Counted from the stretch's first letter, positions 1 to 5,335 are shown. The stretch is DNA of 6,648 nucleotides from Minisyncoccota bacterium (GCA_016763615.1 JAESTJ010000007.1:1-6648); one strand, 5' to 3'. The notes: a model not told the origin generated them from the sequence alone. Numbers and translations are program-made.

Positions 1-447
1 ACTGGCGGTGGTGGCGGTATTATGGAGGCAGGTAACCGAGGTTCTAAAGAAGCCTGTAACTGCTCCGTCGGCTTCAATATCGAATTACCTTTCGAACAAA
101 CACTTAACCCACACGTAACTCACGGTATAGATTTCCAATTCTTTGCGTCTCGAAAGATGTCTATGTATTTTTCTGGAGAAGCATTCATATTCTTCGCAGG
201 AGGATACGGAACTCTCGATGAATTTTTCCAAATATTGACACTTATGCAGACCAGTAAATCACCAGTAGTGCCAATAATTTGTGTCGGTTCAAGCTACTGG
301 AATGGAGTAGACCATCTGATAAAAGAAATTCTCCTAAAAAATGAAAAAACAATATCGCCAGAGGATTTAGATTTGTATACGATAACTGATGATGCAGAAG
401 AGGTGCTCAACATCATTCGCACTTCTCCAAAAGAATCAAAAGAGTAG
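1..447 (+). CDS. LOG-family (TIGR00730-like) Rossmann-fold nucleotide phosphoribohydrolase, 5'-truncated
   Basis: The reading frame is open from base 1 and gives 148 residues before a TAG stop, so the N-terminal part of the protein lies outside the window. The visible part begins with a glycine-rich nucleotide-binding loop leading into IMEAGNRG (GGxxxIMEA is typical of the family). It continues with NPHVTHGIDFQFFASRKMSM, which carries the conserved arginine-lysine pair, and then FAGGYGTLDE, the counterpart of the LOG signature PGGxGTxxE containing the catalytic glutamate. Known family members cleave the N-glycosidic bond of nucleoside 5'-monophosphates, releasing the base and ribose 5-phosphate; plant and some bacterial members activate cytokinins this way. 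Here a housekeeping nucleotide-salvage or cleanup role is more likely, and the substrate cannot be read from sequence. The signature proline is alanine, which is unusual. The first internal ATG (base 22) is not the start, because family motif residues precede it. The gene converges on the glutaredoxin gene with 2 bp between stop codons. Confidence 0.88.
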   Translation, partial: TGGGGGIMEAGNRGSKEACNCSVGFNIELPFEQTLNPHVTHGIDFQFFASRKMSMYFSGEAFIFFAGGYGTLDEFFQILTLMQTSKSPVVPIICVGSSYWNGVDHLIKEILLKNEKTISPEDLDLYTITDDAEEVLNIIRTSPKESKE

Positions 448-449
448 GT

Positions 450-1013
450 TTAGGATTTTTCTTTCAGGTGCTTTTCTAAATCGTCTGCACTGCCAATATA
501 TTTTCCTTCAATCCAAATTTGTGGGAGTGTCACTGGCGTACTATTTCCTATGTGTCGTTTTGCAGCAGTAAACATGCGCTTAGCTGCAAGTGGGTCAACA
601 ACAACATCTCGAGCTTCATACTGTATTTTTTTACTATCTAAAAGCTCTTTTGCTCGCACACAGTGCGGACATCCTTCTTTTGAAAAAATTACTGTTCCCG
701 TAGGTTCTGGTACGTGGGTAAGCTCTTTGCGGATACTCGCCGCAAGCAAGCCACGATCAATTACTCCACCTTGTGCTATTACTCGCTTATTAATTGTGAC
801 GATTGGAGCATGCCAACCACCGCGAAATAGTATTCTCCACCAATTTGGTAGCCATTCTTTCGCTTCAAACGTGATAGGCTCATCTGCAAACTCGGTCTTT
901 AATACATCTCGTATAATTCCCTCAGTAAGTCCGCACTCACCACACTCGACATGTATGGTGAATGGTCCCCACGTTCCTGCCCATGTGTATTGAATTATGT
1001 GTACATTGTTCAT
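450..1013 (-). CDS. Glutaredoxin fused to an N-terminal thioredoxin-like domain
   Basis: This 187-residue protein appears to contain two thioredoxin-fold domains. The C-terminal half (about 105-187) is a clear glutaredoxin: beta strand TVIFSKEG, active-site CPHC at 115-118, the cis-proline motif TLPQIWI at 162-168 and the glutathione-site motif GSADDL at 174-179. The N-terminal half (about 1-100) has its own CxxC (CGEC, 24-27), a tryptophan-rich segment (KEWLPNWW, 52-59), HAP at 68-70 that could supply a cis-proline, and QGGVIDRGLL at 81-90, which resembles the last strand and helix of a thioredoxin fold. The protein probably acts as a cytosolic thiol-disulfide oxidoreductase, with electrons possibly passing between the two CxxC sites; that is inference. 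No signal peptide is visible. Typical glutaredoxins have 80-100 residues, so this one is about double. The ATG at 1013 has no Shine-Dalgarno sequence. It diverges from the VTT gene and converges on the LOG gene. Confidence 0.85.
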   Translation of the reverse strand: MNNVHIIQYTWAGTWGPFTIHVECGECGLTEGIIRDVLKTEFADEPITFEAKEWLPNWWRILFRGGWHAPIVTINKRVIAQGGVIDRGLLAASIRKELTHVPEPTGTVIFSKEGCPHCVRAKELLDSKKIQYEARDVVVDPLAAKRMFTAAKRHIGNSTPVTLPQIWIEGKYIGSADDLEKHLKEKS

Positions 1014-1027
1014 ATTATATGTGCATA

Positions 1028-1053
1028 CATGAATACGTGCTCATATATTCATG
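1028..1053. repeat. 8-bp perfect inverted repeat in the glutaredoxin/VTT divergent spacer
   Basis: CATGAATA (1028-1035) and TATTCATG (1046-1053) are perfect inverted copies around a 10-bp spacer, so arm centres are about 18 bp apart. Weaker symmetry extends outward: GTGCATA on the left and TATACAC on the right. The repeat lies just downstream of the predicted glutaredoxin -10 box (1056-1061), where a bound dimeric repressor would block that gene. The arms are AT-rich, so chance is possible. Confidence 0.35.
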
Positions 1054-1063
1054 CTAGTATACA
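1052..1063 (+). promoter_or_regulatory. Possible -10 region for the VTT membrane-protein gene
   Basis: TGCTAG followed by TATACA (1058-1063) resembles the TGCTRGGTATAC core of the promoter-like repeats at 3052-3150, with one base fewer. No convincing -35 lies 16-18 bp upstream. An alternative -10, AATAAT at 1082-1087, lies inside the 13-bp palindrome ATTATTCAATAAT (1075-1087) and would leave a leader of about 5 nt. The sequence does not decide between them. Confidence 0.3.
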
Positions 1064-1083
1064 CGCTGTTATTCATTATTCAA
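1056..1083 (-). promoter_or_regulatory. Predicted promoter of the glutaredoxin gene
   Basis: Read on the minus strand, TTGAAT (1078-1083, 4/6 to consensus) is followed after 16 bp by TATACT (1056-1061, 5/6). Transcription would start near 1049, giving a leader of about 35 nt. The -10 overlaps the plus-strand sequence TATACA that could serve the divergent gene, because the shared core GTATAC is itself palindromic. A second minus-strand box, TATAAT (1014-1019), abuts the ATG and is too close to use with this start. Confidence 0.4.
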
Positions 1084-1098
1084 TAATACACCGTTTAC

Positions 1099-1824
1099 AT
1101 GTTTAGCGTATCACGTACCGCAATTCTGCGTATCTTTCTAATTTTACTATTCGTCAGCGGATTCATCGCGGCGCAACTATTTGGTGTCGGCGAGTACCTC
1201 TCTCTTACATCGGTACAGGGTCTTATTTCCTCGCTTACTGAGTATACCTCCGCTCACCTAATCCTCTCCTCGCTCATTTTTATCGGTGTCTACATAATCG
1301 TGATCGGATTTTCACTTCCTGGAGCTACCATTCTCACCCTAACGTCAGGGGCGCTATTTGGCGCAGTTACAGGAACACTTCTCACCAACGTAGGGGCTAC
1401 TATTGGTGCGACTCTTTCGTTTCTCGCTGCACGTTTTATTTTTGGAATTGCTCTGCAGGAAAAGTACGCAACTAAATTAGTGGCAATTAATGAGGAGATG
1501 GAAAAGAATGCCGTGTCGTACCTTTTGACACTACGATTCGTTCCTGTGTTTCCTTTTTTCTTAATAAATGTGCTTTCGGGACTCAGTCGCATACCGCTTC
1601 GCACATTCGTATGGGTTACTTCGTTAGGTATTTTGCCAGGATCGTTTGTCTATGCATTTGCTGGCCAGCAAATCGCTTCGCTCACAAGCGTAAAAGACGT
1701 TCTTTCTCTTAATGTCATTATCGCCCTGGTACTTTTGGGAATATTTGCGATTGCACCAACAATATACAAGAAGATATCAGGAAGGAACAGAGTTAAAGAT
1801 GCAGTGAGTGACACGCAAGATTAG
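1099..1824 (+). CDS. VTT-domain (TVP38/TMEM64, DedA-superfamily) integral membrane protein
   Basis: The protein has 241 residues and multiple hydrophobic segments: roughly 8-30, 53-72, a re-entrant-like glycine-rich stretch 74-116, 141-160, 169-190 and 203-222. Two family hallmarks are clear. The first is PGATILTLTSGALFG (74-88), continued by G92, G99, G103 and the conserved arginine R112. The second is LRFVPVFPFFLINVLSGLS (145-163), followed by LGILPGSFVYAFAG (176-189). VTT proteins sit in the membrane, and several relatives move lipids across it (undecaprenyl phosphate carriers and phospholipid scramblases), so lipid translocation is a reasonable inference; substrate is unknown. ATG 1099 is the only start after the in-frame TAA at 1084-1086, and it has no Shine-Dalgarno sequence. 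The C-terminal tail (224-241) is charged and probably cytoplasmic. The stop overlaps the stop of the convergent DUF4349-like gene. Confidence 0.87.
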   Translation: MFSVSRTAILRIFLILLFVSGFIAAQLFGVGEYLSLTSVQGLISSLTEYTSAHLILSSLIFIGVYIIVIGFSLPGATILTLTSGALFGAVTGTLLTNVGATIGATLSFLAARFIFGIALQEKYATKLVAINEEMEKNAVSYLLTLRFVPVFPFFLINVLSGLSRIPLRTFVWVTSLGILPGSFVYAFAGQQIASLTSVKDVLSLNVIIALVLLGIFAIAPTIYKKISGRNRVKDAVSDTQD

Positions 1825-2930
1825 CGTTTCCAATACCAGATACGTTTTGTGATACTCCACATTATTTTTGCGAATATCACTACACCTACTACGGTAAGTG
1901 CTGCAAACACAATAAATTCTATTGCGCCGAGAACGAATGATACAAGTCCAACAGTGAGGGCCAAGAGAGTTGCGTTCACTTCAAGAAAAAGTTGCTGTAC
2001 TCTATTCTTCCATTCGTCGGCAAAGCTCTGACCGTCGAAGAATGTCGTCTTCGAAACAGATACGTTGAAGTGAGCATATTCTATTTGGTCAATTTGCTCT
2101 CCACGCCCCTTAGTAAGACGGTCGATACGGTCTTGTGTATTGAGTAATTGCTGATTCAAACGGTCAATCGTAGTAATTTTGTTGTTGATTACTTCTGAAA
2201 GAGTCTTAGTATCTCCCTCACGAGTAGCTTGCGAAATTAAGCTATTAAATGCTGCCTCAGCTTGGTTAAGAGTTTGTTGCGTCGATGTGAGTCGACGTTG
2301 CTGCATAACAAGTTCGCTATCACTGTATTTAATGCTTCGCTCAATCGTGCTTGTGTTGATGTCGAAATCTCGAGGATCAAGATCCTTAAGTACCGTAATA
2401 ATCTCGTCTTCGTGTTCTACTGCGACACGGAAGGTGTAGCTGCACCATGACTCGCTTTTGCTTGAGTTATCGAATACCACATACTCCAAAGGCTTTAAAT
2501 TAACAACTGCGGTACATGTCTCCTCAAACTTTCGTGTTTCGTAACGTGCGTTGTAATTACGGCGCTCATACTCCTCAGCATCGTCCCCCCCTTCACTGAA
2601 GGGTACTGGTGGAAGAAAACTAGGTTCGGCTATGAGTTTGTTTTGTGCTACAGATGCACCACGAGTTACAAATGAATCTTCGAAGTCTCCTCCCTCATCA
2701 AAACCAAAAGGAGCCCCAATACTCTCGATAAATCCGCCTACGATACCTCCAGAGCCGTATCGATCATAGTCGTCTCCACCACTATAGCCAAATACTCCAC
2801 GCGCAACACTACCCATCACCGAAACCACTATTGCGAGTGCAATAACGACAACGACAAGTGCTAGAGATACTTTCACGATTGATTTAAGTGACCAATCAAA
2901 GTTTATAAGCTGCTCCTTCAAGTTTTGCAT
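1821..2930 (-). CDS. Membrane-anchored DUF4349-like protein with coiled coil
   Basis: This 369-residue protein has an N-terminal membrane segment (about 18-40, preceded by lysines), a glycine/aspartate-rich low-complexity linker (48-90), and a folded region from about 130 that includes FRVAVEHEDEIITVLKDL (167-184). A predicted coiled coil (about 204-282) follows, then a strand-like segment (AHFNVSVSKTTFF, 286-298), and finally a long hydrophobic region (320-357) before a basic C-terminus. The order of anchor, beta region, long paired helices, short strand and C-terminal membrane helix matches DUF4349 proteins, envelope proteins of unknown function. It probably faces outside the cytoplasm; whether the last hydrophobic stretch spans once or twice is unclear because E338 interrupts it. 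C139 and C163 are the only cysteines and could form a disulfide. A run of seven G (coding strand) occurs at codons 114-116. The ATG lacks a Shine-Dalgarno sequence. Family assignment is moderately certain. Confidence 0.75.
   Translation of the reverse strand: MQNLKEQLINFDWSLKSIVKVSLALVVVVIALAIVVSVMGSVARGVFGYSGGDDYDRYGSGGIVGGFIESIGAPFGFDEGGDFEDSFVTRGASVAQNKLIAEPSFLPPVPFSEGGDDAEEYERRNYNARYETRKFEETCTAVVNLKPLEYVVFDNSSKSESWCSYTFRVAVEHEDEIITVLKDLDPRDFDINTSTIERSIKYSDSELVMQQRRLTSTQQTLNQAEAAFNSLISQATREGDTKTLSEVINNKITTIDRLNQQLLNTQDRIDRLTKGRGEQIDQIEYAHFNVSVSKTTFFDGQSFADEWKNRVQQLFLEVNATLLALTVGLVSFVLGAIEFIVFAALTVVGVVIFAKIMWSITKRIWYWKR
2585..2603 (-). repeat. Seven-base homopolymer overlapping a perfect 6-bp hairpin inside the DUF4349-like gene
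   Basis: The plus strand has seven C at 2585-2591, and CCCTTC (2589-2594) pairs perfectly with GAAGGG (2598-2603) around the loop ACT. On the coding strand the mRNA has this hairpin followed by G7 encoding Glu-Gly-Gly-Asp in a low-complexity linker (residues 113-116). Such runs can slip during replication, and a frameshift here would remove the folded domain and C-terminal membrane helix. Confidence 0.5.
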
Positions 2931-2963
2931 ATAATAAGTTAGTTGTTATGTAATGTATTAATA

Positions 2964-2972
2964 ATTATAACA
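2964..2972 (-). promoter_or_regulatory. Extended -10 promoter of the DUF4349-like gene
   Basis: On the minus strand the sequence reads TGTTATAAT, a consensus -10 (TATAAT, 2964-2969) with the TGn extension. There is no good -35 at 16-18 bp, but extended -10 promoters often do without one. The start site would be near 2957, leaving a leader of about 27 nt that is AT-rich and carries no Shine-Dalgarno sequence. Confidence 0.55.
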
Positions 2973-2986
2973 GGTATTGCATACCT
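2972..2986. promoter_or_regulatory. Candidate operator: 15-bp palindrome upstream of the DUF4349-like gene -10
   Basis: AGGTAT-TGC-ATACCT is a perfect inverted repeat (6-bp arms, 3-bp centre). It lies where the -35/-10 spacer of the DUF4349-like promoter would be, abutting the extended -10. AACA before it and TGTT after it (with extra bases) lengthen the symmetry. Its half-site GGTAT recurs in the GGTATACC centre of the palindrome at 3052-3095. A dimeric regulator site is inferred; no regulator gene lies in the window. Confidence 0.4.
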
Positions 2987-3048
2987 CCCTGTTTCTGATT
3001 CTGACGGAAGAACAGCCTGTTACTTACAAATTTGTTGCAAAAATGTAC

Positions 3049-3077
3049 GTGACAGCAAAGTTAGTGCTAGGTATACC
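3049..3077 (+). promoter_or_regulatory. Upstream promoter-like site facing the AI-2E gene
   Basis: GTGACA (3049-3054, 5/6 to the -35 consensus), a 17-bp spacer and TATACC (3072-3077, 4/6) form a promoter-like arrangement within element copy 1. A transcript from here would begin near 3084, inside the right arm of the palindrome, and would run into the AI-2E gene with a leader of about 75 nt. Confidence 0.4.
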
Positions 3078-3095
3078 CAGCACTAACTTTACTGT
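3052..3095. repeat. 44-bp near-perfect palindrome made of two opposed copies of a 25-bp element
   Basis: Copy 1 (plus, 3052-3076) and copy 2 (minus, 3095-3071) overlap at a self-complementary GGTATACC centre (3070-3077). The 12-bp arms at 3057-3068 and 3079-3090 pair perfectly, followed by ACAG/CTGT at the outer ends. Only two base pairs of the 44-bp dyad fail: 3056/3091 and 3069/3078. In minus-strand RNA the inner mismatch becomes a G-U wobble. The shared element is ACARY followed by AAAGTTAGTGCTRGGTATAC. It lies in the 227-bp divergent spacer 2931-3157, so it is more likely a regulatory or promoter structure than a terminator; no U-rich tract follows it on either strand. Confidence 0.85.
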
Positions 3096-3122
3096 AGTGT
3101 ATAGCACACATATGAACTTCGT

Positions 3123-3151
3123 TCGACAATAAAGTTAGTGCTGGGTATACT
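3123..3151 (+). promoter_or_regulatory. Promoter of the AI-2E family gene, apparently leaderless
   Basis: TCGACA (3123-3128, 5/6), a 17-bp spacer and TATACT (3146-3151, 5/6) form a good promoter. Exactly six bases (3152-3157) separate the -10 from the ATG at 3158, so the expected first transcribed base is the A of the start codon. The spacer and most of the -10 are element copy 3. Confidence 0.65.
3126..3150 (+). repeat. Third copy of the 25-bp promoter-like element
   Basis: ACAAT plus AAAGTTAGTGCTGGGTATAC. The last 20 bases are identical to copy 2 on the other strand and differ from copy 1 at one position (G for A). It starts 74 bp downstream of copy 1, close to seven helical turns, so both would present on nearly the same DNA face. 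Its 3' end supplies the -10 of the AI-2E gene. Confidence 0.85.
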
Positions 3152-3157
3152 GGGGAT

Positions 3158-4207
3158 ATGCAATTTAAAACCATTCAAACAGGTCTGTTTATTTTTCTCC
3201 TCGTTGTCGCTACTGCTTTATTCGGATGGCTCATTAGTGGCTATATCATGCCAGTATTTTGGGCTGTAGTACTCACCATTCTTTTTCACCCCGTACACAA
3301 GCGTATATTTGCTTATACCAAAAACCGCGCTGCTCTTGCTGCACTACTTACCATGTCTTTTATTTTAGTAGTTGTACTCGTTCCAATTTATATTCTTGGT
3401 ACATTGGTCGCCAGCGAGGCAATCTCCCTTTACGTAAATCTCTCCCAAGGAGATATAACCTCACTTAATCTCCTGAATCAAATACAGGTACTTATAACTC
3501 CTTTGCAACAATTCGGAGTTAACACCCAAGATCTACAACTACAAATTGTCTCGCTTGCTCAAAGTTTTAGCGCGCAAGTTGGTACCTATGCTCTTCAAAT
3601 AGGACGGGCAACTGCCAGCACCCTTATAGCGACGCTTTTGACCCTCTACATTCTCTTTTTCACTCTCCGTGATGGCAAATCTATTGGACTACGTATTATG
3701 AAGGCACTTCCCCTCGGAGACGCTAAGGAAAAAATGCTGTTTGGGCGTTTTGTTGCAATAGTACATGCAATGTTCAAAGGAACATTCATTATTGCCATCG
3801 TTCAAGGGGCTATTGGAGGTATATTATTTATAACGGTAGGTATTGAAAGTGCAGCTCTGTGGGCATTTGTGATGGCACTTTTTGCTCTTATCCCTGCTGT
3901 TGGTCCAGCGATAGTTTGGCTTCCTACTGGCTTATTACTTCTTGCTGTTGGAGACGTATGGCAAGGAATTACTGTACTCGCTGTTGGAGCGGTGGTTATC
4001 AGCCTCATAGACAACATTTTGCGCCCTATTCTTGTTGCAAAAGAAGCCGCAATGTCGGATGCGCTCGTATTACTTTCGGTTTTGGGAGGTTTGTCTCTTT
4101 TTGGTATCCCAGGAATTATTATTGGTCCAGTTATCACCGCCTTCTTCCTGTCGATGTGGCAATTATTCGAACACGACTACGCAAGTGATTTGAAAAAGAG
4201 TGGCTAG
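3158..4207 (+). CDS. AI-2E family (PF01594-type) membrane permease
   Basis: The protein has 349 residues, a normal family length, and about eight hydrophobic segments: roughly 8-28, 31-48, 60-84, 150-170, 208-228, 231-261, 268-286 and 303-335. A non-membrane stretch (about 87-148) separates the third and fourth, as expected. Family signatures are present: LIPAVGPAIVWLP (244-256), SLIDNILRPILVAKEA (282-297) and LLSVLGGLSLFGIPGIIIGP (305-324). Members include TqsA, linked to autoinducer-2 export, and sodium/proton antiporters, so the name does not establish AI-2 transport. No luxS or lsr gene lies nearby. ATG 3158 is the only start codon after the in-frame TGA at 3113-3115. GGGG lies only 2 nt before it, too close to act as a Shine-Dalgarno sequence, and the promoter spacing suggests a leaderless mRNA. 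It converges on cfa with 3 bp between the stops. Confidence 0.9.
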   Translation: MQFKTIQTGLFIFLLVVATALFGWLISGYIMPVFWAVVLTILFHPVHKRIFAYTKNRAALAALLTMSFILVVVLVPIYILGTLVASEAISLYVNLSQGDITSLNLLNQIQVLITPLQQFGVNTQDLQLQIVSLAQSFSAQVGTYALQIGRATASTLIATLLTLYILFFTLRDGKSIGLRIMKALPLGDAKEKMLFGRFVAIVHAMFKGTFIIAIVQGAIGGILFITVGIESAALWAFVMALFALIPAVGPAIVWLPTGLLLLAVGDVWQGITVLAVGAVVISLIDNILRPILVAKEAAMSDALVLLSVLGGLSLFGIPGIIIGPVITAFFLSMWQLFEHDYASDLKKSG

Positions 4208-4210
4208 TGC

Positions 4211-5320
4211 TTAGCGAATAGACTTATAACCACCCTCGACACCCTTTTTAGAGAGTACAATTTGCCAAAGCTGTATTTCACGCGCTCGAAATGCCGCAGC
4301 GGAGCTAAGTAGGTAAAATTTCCACATCCTATAAAACCGTTCACTGTAGTTATCTTGTATCTCTCCCCAATTTTCATCAAAGTTTTGGTACCAACTCATA
4401 AGAGTTTTATCGTAGTCGGTGCCGAAGTTATGCCAATCTTCCATGACAAAAACTTTCTCAATAGATTTTCCAATTTGAGAAATAGAAGGAAGCATTCCAT
4501 TTGGAAAGATGTACTTATCGAGCCACGGCTCAGTGGTAAATACTGATCTATTCCCTCCTATAGTATGCAGTAGAAAAACCCCTTCATCTTTAAGTAAGCT
4601 GCAAACTTTTTTCATAAATGTACGGTAGTTTTTGTACCCCACGTGCTCAAACATACCGATTGAAACAATATGGTCAAATTTTTCATCGACATCGCGATAA
4701 TCTTGCACTCGAATTTCTACTGGCAGCCCTTTAGTTATTTCACGACCAAGTCTAGCCTGTTCTTCTGAGATGGTTATTGCTACTACTTCGGCACCATATT
4801 TCTCAGCAGCGAATTTTGCAAAACCACCCCATCCGCCACCGATATCTAAAACTCTATCTCCTTTTTTAAGTCCTATTTTTTGACACACCAAATCAAGCTT
4901 GGCCTCTTGTGCCTGTTCCAGTGTTTGTGCATTTTTCCAATAACCGCAGGTGTACACCATTCTTGGACCCAACATTAGTTTGTATAAATCATTCCCGATA
5001 TCGTAGTGTTCTTCTCCTACTTGCGTGGCACGTCGTATACTCTGTAAATTAAACAACCGAGCCTTCAGTACATGCCAAAGCATCCCTATCTTTCGAAATT
5101 CAAGGCGTATTTGGGAATGATGTAACTTTTTGAAAAATGATGATAAATCTTCAACATCCCACCATCCATCCATGTAACTTTCTCCTACTGCTAAACTTCC
5201 CCCAGAAAAAGCACGCTTGAACGTATTTTTGTTTTTTATCTGAATATCCCACGGGTCACCACCATTAACTGTAATGCCAACAGACTCGAGTAATTCTGTA
5301 CCTCTTTGAACATCGCTCAT
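4211..5320 (-). CDS. cfa: Cyclopropane-fatty-acyl-phospholipid synthase
   Basis: This 369-residue SAM-dependent enzyme adds a methylene bridge across the double bond of unsaturated acyl chains in membrane phospholipids, working at the membrane surface. The N-terminal region (1-100) is the lipid-contacting part. The catalytic domain has YDIGNDLYKLML (106-117), YTCGYW (123-128), the SAM loop VLDIGGGWGG (157-166), GMFEHVG (222-228), HTIGGN (252-257) and KYIFPNGMLPS (269-279). The active-site residues recalled for E. coli Cfa (C139, E239, H266, I268, Y317) correspond here to C125, E225, H252, I254 and Y303 with a constant offset of 14, so the core appears intact and ungapped. The SAM loop has glycine where many relatives have cysteine. 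Related mycolic-acid-type methyltransferases are a less likely alternative. The ATG has no Shine-Dalgarno sequence and sits 6 nt from a -10 box. The gene is divergent from infC and stands alone. Confidence 0.93.
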   Translation of the reverse strand: MSDVQRGTELLESVGITVNGGDPWDIQIKNKNTFKRAFSGGSLAVGESYMDGWWDVEDLSSFFKKLHHSQIRLEFRKIGMLWHVLKARLFNLQSIRRATQVGEEHYDIGNDLYKLMLGPRMVYTCGYWKNAQTLEQAQEAKLDLVCQKIGLKKGDRVLDIGGGWGGFAKFAAEKYGAEVVAITISEEQARLGREITKGLPVEIRVQDYRDVDEKFDHIVSIGMFEHVGYKNYRTFMKKVCSLLKDEGVFLLHTIGGNRSVFTTEPWLDKYIFPNGMLPSISQIGKSIEKVFVMEDWHNFGTDYDKTLMSWYQNFDENWGEIQDNYSERFYRMWKFYLLSSAAAFRAREIQLWQIVLSKKGVEGGYKSIR

Positions 5321-5326
5321 ACATAA

Positions 5327-5335
5327 AATATAACA
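5327..5335 (-). promoter_or_regulatory. Extended -10 promoter of cfa, apparently leaderless
   Basis: The minus strand reads TGTTATATT: TATATT (5327-5332, 5/6) with a TGn extension. Six bases (5321-5326) separate it from the ATG, so transcription should begin at the A of the start codon, as at the AI-2E gene. No good -35 is visible at 17 bp (TACACG, 3/6). Confidence 0.5.

Noticed and set aside
550..993. A 147-codon open frame on the plus strand inside the glutaredoxin gene
   Set aside because: The opposite strand encodes a protein with clear CPHC and TLP glutaredoxin motifs over the same bases; the plus-strand translation has no recognisable domain.
1014..1019. A perfect minus-strand TATAAT directly before the glutaredoxin ATG
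   Set aside because: Transcription from it would begin inside the coding region past the ATG, with no suitable in-frame ATG downstream; the TATACT at 1056-1061 fits better.
2972..2986. MerR-type operator
   Set aside because: The dyad is in the right place, but no convincing -35 exists at the 19-20 bp spacing such promoters need.
3057..3090. The large palindrome as an intrinsic terminator
   Set aside because: Neither strand has a U-rich tract after the stem, and the region lies between divergent gene starts where no transcript needs to end.
3802..4188. Open frames on both strands within the AI-2E gene
   Set aside because: They are shadows of the AI-2E reading frame, which carries continuous membrane segments and family signatures.
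4201..4214. TAGTGCT near the AI-2E stop codon as a fourth copy of the repeated element
   Set aside because: Only seven bases match and they include the stop codon; nothing else of the 25-bp element is present.
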